A stretch of DNA of 64,000 bases from Ornithinimicrobium faecis (GTDB taxonomy: Bacteria; Actinomycetota; Actinomycetes; Actinomycetales; Dermatophilaceae), in the NCBI RefSeq assembly GCF_023923225.1, contig NZ_CP099489.1:1364001-1428000 (forward strand), written 5' to 3'. Position 1 is the stretch's first letter, and every line of letters starts with the position of its first letter. A program made the position numbers and the translations under genes. This document shows, one piece after another, positions 35,112-43,271 of this stretch. Under the pieces are notes generated by a model. The model saw only the letters and a program-made list of their open reading frames with translations, searched no databases and was not told the DNA's origin.

Positions 35112-35177
35112 GGCTGTCGTCGCAACGCCGGGGAGGCGGGGCAAACCAGTTGCCCCGGCGCACCGACAACGCGTTCG

Positions 35178-35930
35178 ATGGGGCGGATGAGACAGTCCCA
35201 TTCACCCCAGACCCCGCCACCCGCCGGCACCGGCGCCTGCCTTGACCTCAACTCGCCCCTGTCGCCACTGTCGGCCGCCCGACTGGTCGCCGCGGCCGCA
35301 GCGCACGCACCACAAGTGATCGTGGACCACGGATGCGGCTGGGGGAGCCTGCTGCTCGATGCGCTCGCCGCAGCTCCCGCCGCACGCGGGATCGGTGTGG
35401 ACGTGCACGGGCCGGACATCGAGCGGGCGCACGACCTGGCAGCACAGCGCGGGCTGGCCGACCGGGTCACCTTCCTCAACGGATCGAGTGCCGAGGTGTC
35501 CGAGCAGGCGGACCTGCTGATCAACATCGGCGCCTATCAGGCGTTCGGCACCATCGAGGAGGCGCTGAGGCAGTTGGCGCAGCGACTCCGCCCGGGCGGC
35601 CGGGTGCTGTTTGGCAGCGAGATCTGGCTGGCCCAGCCGACCGCGGAAGAGCTCTCAGTCATGTGGGAGGGCGCCTCCGCGGACGACTGCCTCGAGCTGC
35701 CAGACCTGGTCGACCTGGTCCACGCCGCTGGCTGGCGCGTGGTGGACCTGCACGACTCGACCCGCACCGAGTTCGACACCTTTGAGCTGGGTCATCTGCG
35801 CGAGCGGGAGGAGTGGCTGCTCGACCACCCGGGCCACCCGGTGCAGCAGGAGCTGGACCACGAGTGGACCGCCTGGCTGCGTGGCCGGCGCCGGCCGATG
35901 GGCTTCGTGACGCTTCTCCTCGGTCGCTGA
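35178..35930 (+). CDS. Class I SAM-dependent methyltransferase
   Basis: A 250-residue methyltransferase. The SAM-binding motif I is VIVDHGCGWGSLL near residue 50; GVDVHGPDI is motif post-I; LLINIGAYQAF and LRPGGRVLFG complete the fold. Substrate is unknown; sequence style resembles small-molecule methyltransferases. The ATG at 35178 gives an N-terminal extension of about 20 Pro/Ser-rich residues; the ATG at 35187 is an alternative. It is divergent from the HTH operon and convergent with the TetR gene. Confidence 0.83.
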   Translation: MGRMRQSHSPQTPPPAGTGACLDLNSPLSPLSAARLVAAAAAHAPQVIVDHGCGWGSLLLDALAAAPAARGIGVDVHGPDIERAHDLAAQRGLADRVTFLNGSSAEVSEQADLLINIGAYQAFGTIEEALRQLAQRLRPGGRVLFGSEIWLAQPTAEELSVMWEGASADDCLELPDLVDLVHAAGWRVVDLHDSTRTEFDTFELGHLREREEWLLDHPGHPVQQELDHEWTAWLRGRRRPMGFVTLLLGR

Positions 35931-35938
35931 TGGTGCGC

Positions 35939-36535
35939 CTACGCGGCGCGGATGCCCTCGAGGACCAGGTTGACGAACTGGTCCGCGACCTCATCGGGGC
36001 CGAGCGGGCCATCAGGGCGAAGCCAGATGTAGGCGTAGTGGTGCAGGCCGAGTAGAGCCTTGACGACGATCGGTCTGCTCGTGGATGGGCCAAAGGCACC
36101 CTCGTCCACGCCGCGTTGGAGTATGTCCGCCCACGTTTGCTCGTATGCCCGGTGGAGGTCCAGGACCTCACCGCGACGAGTCTCTTGGACGGCATGTAGG
36201 TCACGGAAGCACACCGTCATCTCTGGGAGATGGTCAACGATCTCGCGCACCACGAGGCGGGAGAACTCGCGGAGGCGATCCGCGGCCTGACGCTCCTCCC
36301 CGAGGAGTTCGTGGCCAGCGTCGATCAATCGACGTAGATACTCGGTCGTGATGCCGAAGAGCAGGTCATCCTTGCTCGAAACGTGGTGGTAGATGCTCCC
36401 GCGTCCCATGCCTGTCGCGCGCTCTAGGTCTGCCATCCCGGTGCCGTGGAAGCCCTTGACCGCGAACAGCTCGGCAGCGCTTCTGAAGAGTGCCTCGCGT
36501 CCCGGGCTGACCCGTGCGTCCCCTGCTGCTGTCAT
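35939..36535 (-). CDS. TetR family transcriptional regulator
   Basis: A 198-residue TetR repressor. The HTH is at residues 13-60 (ELFAVKGFHGTGMADLERATGMGRGSIYHHVSSKDDLL), and the C-terminal ligand domain resembles the KstR2-like group that responds to acyl-CoAs. It is divergent from the AtoE-type transporter gene; the 130-bp gap holds two copies of a TetR-type operator. It probably represses itself and the acyl-CoA cluster from 36666 to 44495. Confidence 0.9.
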   Translation of the reverse strand: MTAAGDARVSPGREALFRSAAELFAVKGFHGTGMADLERATGMGRGSIYHHVSSKDDLLFGITTEYLRRLIDAGHELLGEERQAADRLREFSRLVVREIVDHLPEMTVCFRDLHAVQETRRGEVLDLHRAYEQTWADILQRGVDEGAFGPSTSRPIVVKALLGLHHYAYIWLRPDGPLGPDEVADQFVNLVLEGIRAA

Positions 36536-36583
36536 GACATCTCCTCGTGAGGTGTTTACAGATCCGTATCGTCCGTGCTACTT

Positions 36584-36618
36584 TACCGATCGGTCGGTAC
36601 TGTACCGATCGGTCGGTC
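36584..36618. promoter_or_regulatory. Two tandem TetR-type operators
   Basis: TACCGATCGGTCGGTA (36584-36599) and TACCGATCGGTCGGTC (36603-36618) are near-palindromes repeated with a 19-bp period; each contains the palindrome ACCGATCGGT. They lie 66 bp upstream of the AtoE-type gene start (48 bp from the end of the second site) and 49 bp from the TetR start, exactly where a shared repressor would bind. Confidence 0.8.
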
Positions 36619-36665
36619 CAATTCTACGCGAGAGTTCGGCGCAACGAAGCCCCGAGGAGGAAAGA

Positions 36666-38063
36666 ATGACGGACAAGGTGGACGCCACGCGTCAATCTGA
36701 GAAGGACCCCAAGCCGCCTCGCAACACGGTGGACATGTTCATGGGCCCGTTGAACTCCGTGGTTGAGCGCTTCATGCCGAGTGCATTCCTGTTTGCGGTC
36801 GTGCTCACAGCGGTGGTGGCTGGCATGTCCCTGCTGGTGACGGACGCGACTCCCGTCGATGCACTCAAGGGCTGGGGTGAGGGCCTGTCTGGACTGCTGG
36901 CCTTCACGATGCAGATGGTCCTGATCCTCTTGCTCGGCTACATGCTGGCCCACACCGGACCAGTGCATGCTCTCCTGGTTCGACTCGGTTCAGTGCCGCG
37001 GACCGAGGGGCAGGCCTACATCTTCGTCGTGGTCGTGACTGCTGTTGCGTCGTTGATCACCTGGGGCCTGGGTCTAGTTGTTGGCGCGGTGATCGCCAAG
37101 GAGGTGGCCCGGCAGGGTAAGGCCCGCGGCCTGCGCTTGCACTTCCCACTCTTGGTGGCGTGCGGCTACTCGGGGTGGGTGGTGTGGCACATGGGCTATT
37201 CGGGCTCAGGCCCACTCGCCGCCGCGACTGAAGGCAGCTTTGTGCACGAGATGACCGGCCAGGTCGTGCCGATGTCCGAAACCACCTTCAGCCTCTGGAA
37301 CATCATTGGGGCGGTCGTCACGGTGATCGTCGTCGCCAGCGCCATGTACCTTGTGCGCCCCCGGAATGGTTCGAAGGTCGTCGAGGTCGCTACGGAGGCC
37401 GAGGCGGAGGTTTACCAGCCGGAGGACATCAACACCCCAGCTGATCGCCTGGACGCAAGCCGCATCCCAACCCTGCTGCTGGGCCTCGCTCTGGCGAGCT
37501 ACCTGGCAGTGCACTTCATGAACGGGGGAACTCTGACCCTGGACATCGTGAACTGGTCGTTCATGATGCTCATCCTCTTGCTGGTTCGCAATGCAGCCGA
37601 GATGCTGGCCCTCGTCAGGCGCTCGGCAAGCAATGTCGGCGACGTGGTCTTCCAGTACCCGCTCTATGCAGGAATCCTCGGAATCATGGTGGCCACTGGG
37701 CTCATGGGCTGGCTCACCGAGCGGATGATCGCGATCTCCAACGAATACACCTTCGGGATCATCGCCCTGCTCTCCGCAGGTCTTGTGAACATCTTCGTCC
37801 CCTCTGGAGGCGCGCAGTTCGCCGTGCAGGGACCGATCATGCTGGACGCCGCCCAGGCGCTTGGTGTTGATCCTGCGATCGCCATCATGGCGGTCTCATA
37901 CGGGGACCAGTGGAGCAACATGATCCAACCGTTCTGGGCGCTGCCTTTGCTGGCAATTGCCGGCCTGAAAATCAGGGACATCATGGGCTACACGACTGTG
38001 ACGTTCATCGTTTCTGGGTTTGCCTTCGCCGGCACTCTCTTGGTGGCCAGTTTCATCCTGTGA
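36666..38063 (+). CDS. AtoE-type short-chain fatty acid transporter
   Basis: A 465-residue membrane protein of the AtoE/short-chain fatty acid transporter family. Recognisable blocks are FMPSAFLFAVVLT, GEGLSGLLAFTMQM, ACGYSGWVVWHMGYSGS, and FVPSGGAQFAVQGP. About 10-12 membrane segments are expected. The ATG at 36666 follows GAGGAGG at 36654-36660 with good spacing. In known systems AtoE takes up acetoacetate or short fatty acids. It is the first gene of the TetR-controlled cluster and is followed by an acetoacetyl-CoA synthetase, which supports a 3-oxo or short-chain acid as substrate. Confidence 0.9.
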   Translation: MTDKVDATRQSEKDPKPPRNTVDMFMGPLNSVVERFMPSAFLFAVVLTAVVAGMSLLVTDATPVDALKGWGEGLSGLLAFTMQMVLILLLGYMLAHTGPVHALLVRLGSVPRTEGQAYIFVVVVTAVASLITWGLGLVVGAVIAKEVARQGKARGLRLHFPLLVACGYSGWVVWHMGYSGSGPLAAATEGSFVHEMTGQVVPMSETTFSLWNIIGAVVTVIVVASAMYLVRPRNGSKVVEVATEAEAEVYQPEDINTPADRLDASRIPTLLLGLALASYLAVHFMNGGTLTLDIVNWSFMMLILLLVRNAAEMLALVRRSASNVGDVVFQYPLYAGILGIMVATGLMGWLTERMIAISNEYTFGIIALLSAGLVNIFVPSGGAQFAVQGPIMLDAAQALGVDPAIAIMAVSYGDQWSNMIQPFWALPLLAIAGLKIRDIMGYTTVTFIVSGFAFAGTLLVASFIL

Positions 38064-38088
38064 CCGGGTACTTGGAAAGGACAGAATC

Positions 38089-40035
38089 TTGACTACTTCA
38101 CGGATCGTTTGGGAGCCAGACGAGACACGTGTGACCGCAACGCACTTGCACCAATTCATGGAGGTGAACGGCTTCGGTGGTCTGCCCTACGAAACCCTGC
38201 ACCGCTGGTCCGTCGCCAAGCCAGATGAGTTCTGGTCGGCGCTGTGGGAGTTTGCAGAGATCGTCGGCGAGCCGGGAAACGTCAGTTTCGTCCGAGATCG
38301 CGAACGGCCGATGACCGGGTCTCGCTTCTTCCCCGAGGCGAGTCTCAATCTGGCGGAGAACCTCTTGCGAGGTGACGATGATGAGCCTGCAGTGGTCGAA
38401 GTCGACGAGACCGGCGAGTCCTCCACGCTTACGCATGCGGAACTGCGTCGCGAGGTTGGCCGAGCGCAGCGCGTCCTGCTTGGGCTCGGCGTCAAGCCAG
38501 GGGACAGGGTGGCAGCCATCGTCCCCAACAACGCCGCAGCCCTGGCCTACACACTTGGTGCACTGTCCATTGGCGCGATCTGGACCTCCTGTGCGCCGGA
38601 GTTTGGTGCCGCAGGGGTGCTCGATAGGTTCGGTCAGGTCGATCCCTCCGTCCTCGTTCTGGCGCCCGACTATCTCTACAACGGCCGACGCCATGACCTG
38701 GTTGCCAAGGGGTTGGATGTCGCAGAGTCCCTCCCCGGCCTCAGGCATGTCTTGGTCTTAGGGGCGGCACCCGAAGTGGATGCGCCAGCAGGGATGGAAC
38801 TCCACGCAACCGACACCATGACGAATGTGGGTGATGAACCGCCAAGCTTCGTCAGGCTTCCCTTCGACCACCCAGCCTTCATTGTCTACACGTCCGGCAC
38901 AACAGGTCTCCCGAAGTCGATCGTCCACCGGGCTGGCGGCATACTCGTCAATCTGCTCAAGGAGCACCTTCTGCACAGTGATGTGCGCACGGGCGACCGG
39001 ATGATGTACTTCACTAATACGGCGTGGATGATGTATCACTGGTCGATCGCGGCGCTCGGATGTGGAGCTTCGGTGGTGTTGTATGACGGTGCGGCGATTC
39101 CACGCAACGACCCGGGAGTGCTCTGGCGACTCATCGATGAGCTTGACGTCACGCACTTTGGGACGAGTCCCAAGTATTTGTCGATGATGGACCAGCTCGG
39201 TGTTGTCCCCAGTGCTGACCTTGCGTTGGAGGGATTGCGGGTCATTCTTTCTGCAGGCGCACCGCTGACCAACGACAACTTCACCTGGGTTTACGGCAAG
39301 GCAAAGTCAGATGTCCAGTTGGCTTCGATCTCGGGCGGCACCGAGATCCTGGGCTGTTTTGTCCTCGGCAACCCCATGGCACCCGTGCGCAGTGGAGAGA
39401 TTCAGGTGCCAGGACTCGGGCTGGCCGTAGGGGTGCTGGATGAGCGTCGCGCTCCGGTCGTGGGTCAACCAGGCGATCTGGTGTGCACTGAACCCTTCCC
39501 GAGCATGCCCCTGACCTTCTGGGGCGAAGGTGGCGACGAGAGGTATCGGCAGGCCTACTTCGACGTCCAGCCGGAGATCTGGCACCACGGCGACCTGGCG
39601 GAGGTGCAGGTCTCCGGAGGGATGGTGATCTCTGGACGCACCGACACCACGCTGAAGCCCGGCGGGGTGCGTATTGGCACGAGTGAGATCTACCGTGTTG
39701 TGGAGGCTGTGCCAGGTGTCACAGACTCCCTCGTCATCGGCTATCCGACCGCGGACGACATGGAGATCTGGCTGTTCGTCGTGAGCGACGGCGAGGCCGT
39801 CAACCCGGATGTGTTGCGGGCCGCCCTCCGGAAGGAAGCGTCACCGCGACACGTCCCCGCGCGAATCTTTACTGTCAATGACATTCCTTACAACCTTGCC
39901 GGGAAGAAGGTCGAGGGTGCTGCTCTGAAGACGGTCACTGGACAGGCCGTCAAGAACAGGGACTCACTGCGGAATCCCGAATGTCTGGACCGCTTCAGGT
40001 TGGAAAACCTCATGGACCTCCAGGGGGCGTCATGA
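38089..40035 (+). CDS. Acetoacetyl-CoA synthetase (acetoacetate-CoA ligase)
   Basis: A 648-residue acyl-CoA synthetase of the ANL superfamily. The AMP-binding motif is YTSGTTGLPKSIVH; MGRTDTTLKPGG-like sequence (ISGRTDTTLKPGGVRIG) and the C-terminal LAGKK with its catalytic Lys are present. The N-terminal region matches the ACSS acetoacetate subgroup. The start is a TTG at 38089, placed by GGAAAGGA 7 nt upstream; GTG at 38131 is an alternative. It activates an imported 3-oxo acid to its CoA ester for the thiolase downstream. The stop overlaps the next ATG. Confidence 0.88.
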   Translation: MTTSRIVWEPDETRVTATHLHQFMEVNGFGGLPYETLHRWSVAKPDEFWSALWEFAEIVGEPGNVSFVRDRERPMTGSRFFPEASLNLAENLLRGDDDEPAVVEVDETGESSTLTHAELRREVGRAQRVLLGLGVKPGDRVAAIVPNNAAALAYTLGALSIGAIWTSCAPEFGAAGVLDRFGQVDPSVLVLAPDYLYNGRRHDLVAKGLDVAESLPGLRHVLVLGAAPEVDAPAGMELHATDTMTNVGDEPPSFVRLPFDHPAFIVYTSGTTGLPKSIVHRAGGILVNLLKEHLLHSDVRTGDRMMYFTNTAWMMYHWSIAALGCGASVVLYDGAAIPRNDPGVLWRLIDELDVTHFGTSPKYLSMMDQLGVVPSADLALEGLRVILSAGAPLTNDNFTWVYGKAKSDVQLASISGGTEILGCFVLGNPMAPVRSGEIQVPGLGLAVGVLDERRAPVVGQPGDLVCTEPFPSMPLTFWGEGGDERYRQAYFDVQPEIWHHGDLAEVQVSGGMVISGRTDTTLKPGGVRIGTSEIYRVVEAVPGVTDSLVIGYPTADDMEIWLFVVSDGEAVNPDVLRAALRKEASPRHVPARIFTVNDIPYNLAGKKVEGAALKTVTGQAVKNRDSLRNPECLDRFRLENLMDLQGAS

Positions 40036-41186
40036 GCGCCGGTGCGATCGTGGGCGTCGGCGAACTTGCACCGCAGCGCTACTCCGCGGGTGTCACAACG
40101 CTCAGCATGCTCGCAACCGCGGCTATCGAAGCCACCCATGACGCGGGGCTCTCTAGGGGTGACATCGACGGGCTCCTGGTAGGACCCCAGGTTGGGGAGA
40201 CCCCGCAGCACGTTCCAGCCACGGTTGCCGAGTACCTCGGACTGCAACCGACGATGGCCAACGTCGTCGACCTGGGGGGCGCAACTGCTGCAGGCATGGC
40301 ATGGCGGGCAGCCGCAGCCATTCAAGCCGGGATGTGTCAGACAGTCTTGTGCGTCCTGGGCAACATCAACGAGCGAGGGCGGGTGCCACGCTCGCCGAAC
40401 CGCAACCCCATCCGGGAGTTCGACGTTCCTTTCGGTGCCTCTGGGGCCAACACGTCCTACGCGTTCCTGGCGCAGCGACACATGGCCAGGTACGGCACCA
40501 CGAGCGCTCAACTGGCCACCGCGGTTGTGGCCCAGCGAGAAAATGCGCAACTGAATCCGAAGGCGATCTTCCATGGGACGCCCCTCACAGTCGACGACGT
40601 GCTCAACTCACCCTTCGTGGTCGAGCCGCTCCGACTGCTGGAGATCGTCATGCCCTGCGCGGGTGCGGCAGCCTTCATTGTGACGAGCCCCGAGCGGGCG
40701 CGTGACCTTCGACATCGGCCCGTCATGATCTCGGGAGCCGGAGAGAAGATCACCCATCGAGCGATGTCCCAAGCCCCGTCCCTCACGTCAGGCCCACTCA
40801 AAGCAGCCATCGCCTCCGCCTACCGGCAAAGTGGGACCGGGCCAGCGGACATGGACATGCTCCAGCTGTACGACTGCTACTCGATTGTCATCGCGCTCAC
40901 CCTCGAGGACGCGGGAGTCTGCCCCGTTGGCGAGAGCGGCCCCTGGATGGTGGAGAACGACCTGACCTGGCGAGGTCCACAGCCGCTGAACACGCACGGC
41001 GGTCAACTGTCCTTCGGTCAGGCGGACCTCGCAGGAGGAATGTCGCACATCGTCGAGGCAGTCCACCAACTCCGCCACCAGGCGGGCGAGCGCCAAATTG
41101 CCGACGCGCGGACCGCGCTGGTCACGGGCAATGGCGCGACCCTGAGTGAAGCCACAGCCCTAGTGCTGCAGAGGGAGGACGTATGA
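40032..41186 (+). CDS. SCP2/Ltp2-type thiolase homologue lacking the catalytic Cys
   Basis: A 384-residue thiolase-fold protein of the lipid-transfer (SCP2/Ltp) group. At the usual nucleophile site the sequence is VVDLGGATAAG (residues 78-88), with no Cys, and the GHPxG histidine motif is replaced by NTHGGQLSFGQADLAGG. Ltp2 aldolases of steroid side-chain degradation have the same losses and act with a DUF35 partner. A standalone DUF35 gene follows with overlapping start, so a retro-aldolase complex is predicted rather than a thiolase. It could instead be a regulator or assembly partner of the true thiolase. Confidence 0.85.
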   Translation: MSAGAIVGVGELAPQRYSAGVTTLSMLATAAIEATHDAGLSRGDIDGLLVGPQVGETPQHVPATVAEYLGLQPTMANVVDLGGATAAGMAWRAAAAIQAGMCQTVLCVLGNINERGRVPRSPNRNPIREFDVPFGASGANTSYAFLAQRHMARYGTTSAQLATAVVAQRENAQLNPKAIFHGTPLTVDDVLNSPFVVEPLRLLEIVMPCAGAAAFIVTSPERARDLRHRPVMISGAGEKITHRAMSQAPSLTSGPLKAAIASAYRQSGTGPADMDMLQLYDCYSIVIALTLEDAGVCPVGESGPWMVENDLTWRGPQPLNTHGGQLSFGQADLAGGMSHIVEAVHQLRHQAGERQIADARTALVTGNGATLSEATALVLQREDV

Positions 41187-41620
41187 CGAACAAAGACTCG
41201 AAGGCCGCCTCCTATCCGCCGCCCACCCCCACAGCGGTGAGCGCACCGTTTTGGGAAGCAGCGCAGGAAGAGCGGTTCGTCTATCAGCAGTGCGCTGATT
41301 GCGCTCGCGCGGTGTTCCCACCCCGCGCGCACTGTCCCCACTGCTGGTCGCAGACCCTGGCCTGGCAAGAGAGCACGGGGGAGGGGACGATCGCCTCTTT
41401 CACGGTGGCTCACCGCCCGGGGCACCCGGCCTTCGCCGAACTCGCACCGTTCGTGCTCGCCCTCATCGATGTGCAGGACGGTTTTCGTCTGCTGTCGCGC
41501 CTGACCCAGAACCCCGACGCCGGACTGCAGGTCGGTGACCCGGTGCGGTTGGTCTGGGTGGCGTCTGGCGACTGGAAACTGCCGTTGTTCGAACCGATTC
41601 CAGTTGATGGAGGTCAATGA
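41183..41620 (+). CDS. DUF35 OB-fold/zinc-ribbon protein
   Basis: A 145-residue acyl-CoA-associated OB-fold protein. The N-terminal rubredoxin-like zinc ribbon has four Cys in QCADC...HCPHC spacing (C-x2-C-x11-C-x2-C), followed by the OB fold with GTIASFTVAHRPGHPAFA and PFVLALIDVQDG. DUF35 proteins bind thiolase-like partners and help position acyl-CoA. The overlaps with the genes on each side suggest fixed stoichiometry with the Ltp2-like protein. Confidence 0.9.
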   Translation: MTNKDSKAASYPPPTPTAVSAPFWEAAQEERFVYQQCADCARAVFPPRAHCPHCWSQTLAWQESTGEGTIASFTVAHRPGHPAFAELAPFVLALIDVQDGFRLLSRLTQNPDAGLQVGDPVRLVWVASGDWKLPLFEPIPVDGGQ

Positions 41621-42789
41621 TGGATGTTGCACTTCTCGATGCCCTGCGCACGCCTTTCGGCAAGTACCTCAAGCGGCTCAGCTCACTGAGCTCTCGAGAG
41701 CTGGGGGCACACGTGCTCGCGAAGCTGGTGGAGCGGCACCCCGAGCTAGCCCACGCCGACGGTGTCATCCTGGCCCAGGTGCTCCAGGGCGGCGCCGGAC
41801 AGAACCCCGCGCGCCAGGTGGCTTTCGATGGCGGCGTCTCCACACGCACGCCCGCGATCACGCTGAACAATGTCTGCCTGGGCGGCATGGCCGCGATGGC
41901 CGACGCTTCCCGACGGATCCGACTGGGTGAGGGCACGGCATACGTCGTCGGCGGCATGGACTCCATGAGCAGAGCACCGCACGCAGGGCTCATCCGCCAG
42001 GGGCCGTCGATGGCCCCGGCCGATTTCGTCGACACACTGTCCACCGACGGACTGTGGTGCGCCCTGGAGGACTCATCCATGGGTGTCCTCTCCGAACGCG
42101 TCAACACCGAGCTCGGCATCAACCGCGAGGTGCAGGACGAGATCGCACTGCGCAGCCACCAGACCGCGCGCGAGGCCCGGGACAGAGGTCACCTCACTGA
42201 CGAGATCGTGCCCCTCGAAGTCAACGGGGAGACCATCCTCCACGACGACGGCATCAGGGACGACACGACCTTGGCGTCACTGAGCCGCCTTCGCACCGTC
42301 TTTGATGCCCACGGCACGATCACCGCAGGCAACGCCTCCCAGATGACTGATGGTGCCTCGATCGGTGCGGTGGTCTCCAGGGACCTGGCCGATGACTGGG
42401 GCCGTGACCCGCTTGCGCTCGTGCGCGGTTATGCCGAGGTCGCTGGGCCTGACGCGTCCTTGCACCTCAGACCGGCCGAGGCCATCGAGAGGGTCCTCGA
42501 CACTGCGGGCCTGCGCGTGCAGGACGTTGGAATCATCGAGATCAACGAGGCCTTTGCGGGCGTCGTCGAGGCAAGCCGTCGACAGTTGTCGGTGCCGCTA
42601 GACATCGTCAATGTCAACGGTGGAGCAATCGCTCTTGGACACCCACTTGGTGGCACCGGCCTGCGCCTCGTGATGGCGGCCGCCCGCGAACTCAGACGAC
42701 GCGGCGAACGCTACGCCGTCGCAAGCATGTGCGGCGGCGGCGGACAAGGCGCTGCAGCACTCATCGAAAACCCAGCACACAACGGCTGA
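41617..42789 (+). CDS. Thiolase (acetyl-CoA acyltransferase)
   Basis: A 390-residue thiolase with an intact active site: Cys87 in NNVCLGGM, His in NVNGGAIALGHPLGGTG and the second Cys in SMCGGGGQG. It should cleave acetoacetyl-CoA or a longer 3-oxoacyl-CoA with CoA. The start is the ATG at 41617 overlapping the DUF35 stop; the ATG at 41620 is equally possible. It provides the true thiolysis step of the cluster. Confidence 0.93.
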   Translation: MMDVALLDALRTPFGKYLKRLSSLSSRELGAHVLAKLVERHPELAHADGVILAQVLQGGAGQNPARQVAFDGGVSTRTPAITLNNVCLGGMAAMADASRRIRLGEGTAYVVGGMDSMSRAPHAGLIRQGPSMAPADFVDTLSTDGLWCALEDSSMGVLSERVNTELGINREVQDEIALRSHQTAREARDRGHLTDEIVPLEVNGETILHDDGIRDDTTLASLSRLRTVFDAHGTITAGNASQMTDGASIGAVVSRDLADDWGRDPLALVRGYAEVAGPDASLHLRPAEAIERVLDTAGLRVQDVGIIEINEAFAGVVEASRRQLSVPLDIVNVNGGAIALGHPLGGTGLRLVMAAARELRRRGERYAVASMCGGGGQGAAALIENPAHNG

Positions 42790-42803
42790 ACGGAGCCACA
42801 GCA

Positions 42804-43268
42804 ATGACTAACACAGACCAGGCGAGCAAACCGATCGTGGACGGGTGGCAGGGCACCCGCTTCGGCAAGCCAGAGGTAGGGGCCAGCGCAAGCACCAGTA
42901 AAACGTTTGGTGAGCGAGAGGTCGAACTGTTCAGCGAGATCACGGGCGACCGTAATCCTCTCCACAACGACGAGGACGCGGCACGAGCGTCCATGTTTGG
43001 TGGACTCATCACCCAGGGCGGAGTGACGTCGGGACTGCTGAATGCTGTTGTTGCCGAGCAGCTTCCTGGGCCGGGCACGGTCTTCTTGTCCACGCGGTGG
43101 GACTTCCGCAAGCCCACCTACTTTGGTGACACGATGACCGCCACGGTCGTGGTCGACAAAGTCCGCGCCGACAAGCCCATCTGCCACCTCACGACGACCG
43201 TGACCAACAGTGAGGGCGAGGTCTGCATCGAGGGCGAAGCAGTCACCTACACCGCCGCCCTCACCTGA
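42804..43268 (+). CDS. MaoC family (R)-hydratase
   Basis: A 154-residue hot-dog protein with the hydratase dyad Asp/His in ITGDRNPLHNDED. It is expected to hydrate a 2-enoyl-CoA to a 3-hydroxyacyl-CoA. The ATG at 42804 has CGGAGCC just upstream. It follows the thiolase by 14 bp and precedes an MFS gene. With the Ltp2/DUF35 pair it recalls steroid side-chain aldol cleavage, where a MaoC hydratase forms the substrate. Confidence 0.9.
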   Translation: MTNTDQASKPIVDGWQGTRFGKPEVGASASTSKTFGEREVELFSEITGDRNPLHNDEDAARASMFGGLITQGGVTSGLLNAVVAEQLPGPGTVFLSTRWDFRKPTYFGDTMTATVVVDKVRADKPICHLTTTVTNSEGEVCIEGEAVTYTAALT

Positions 43269-43271
43269 GCC

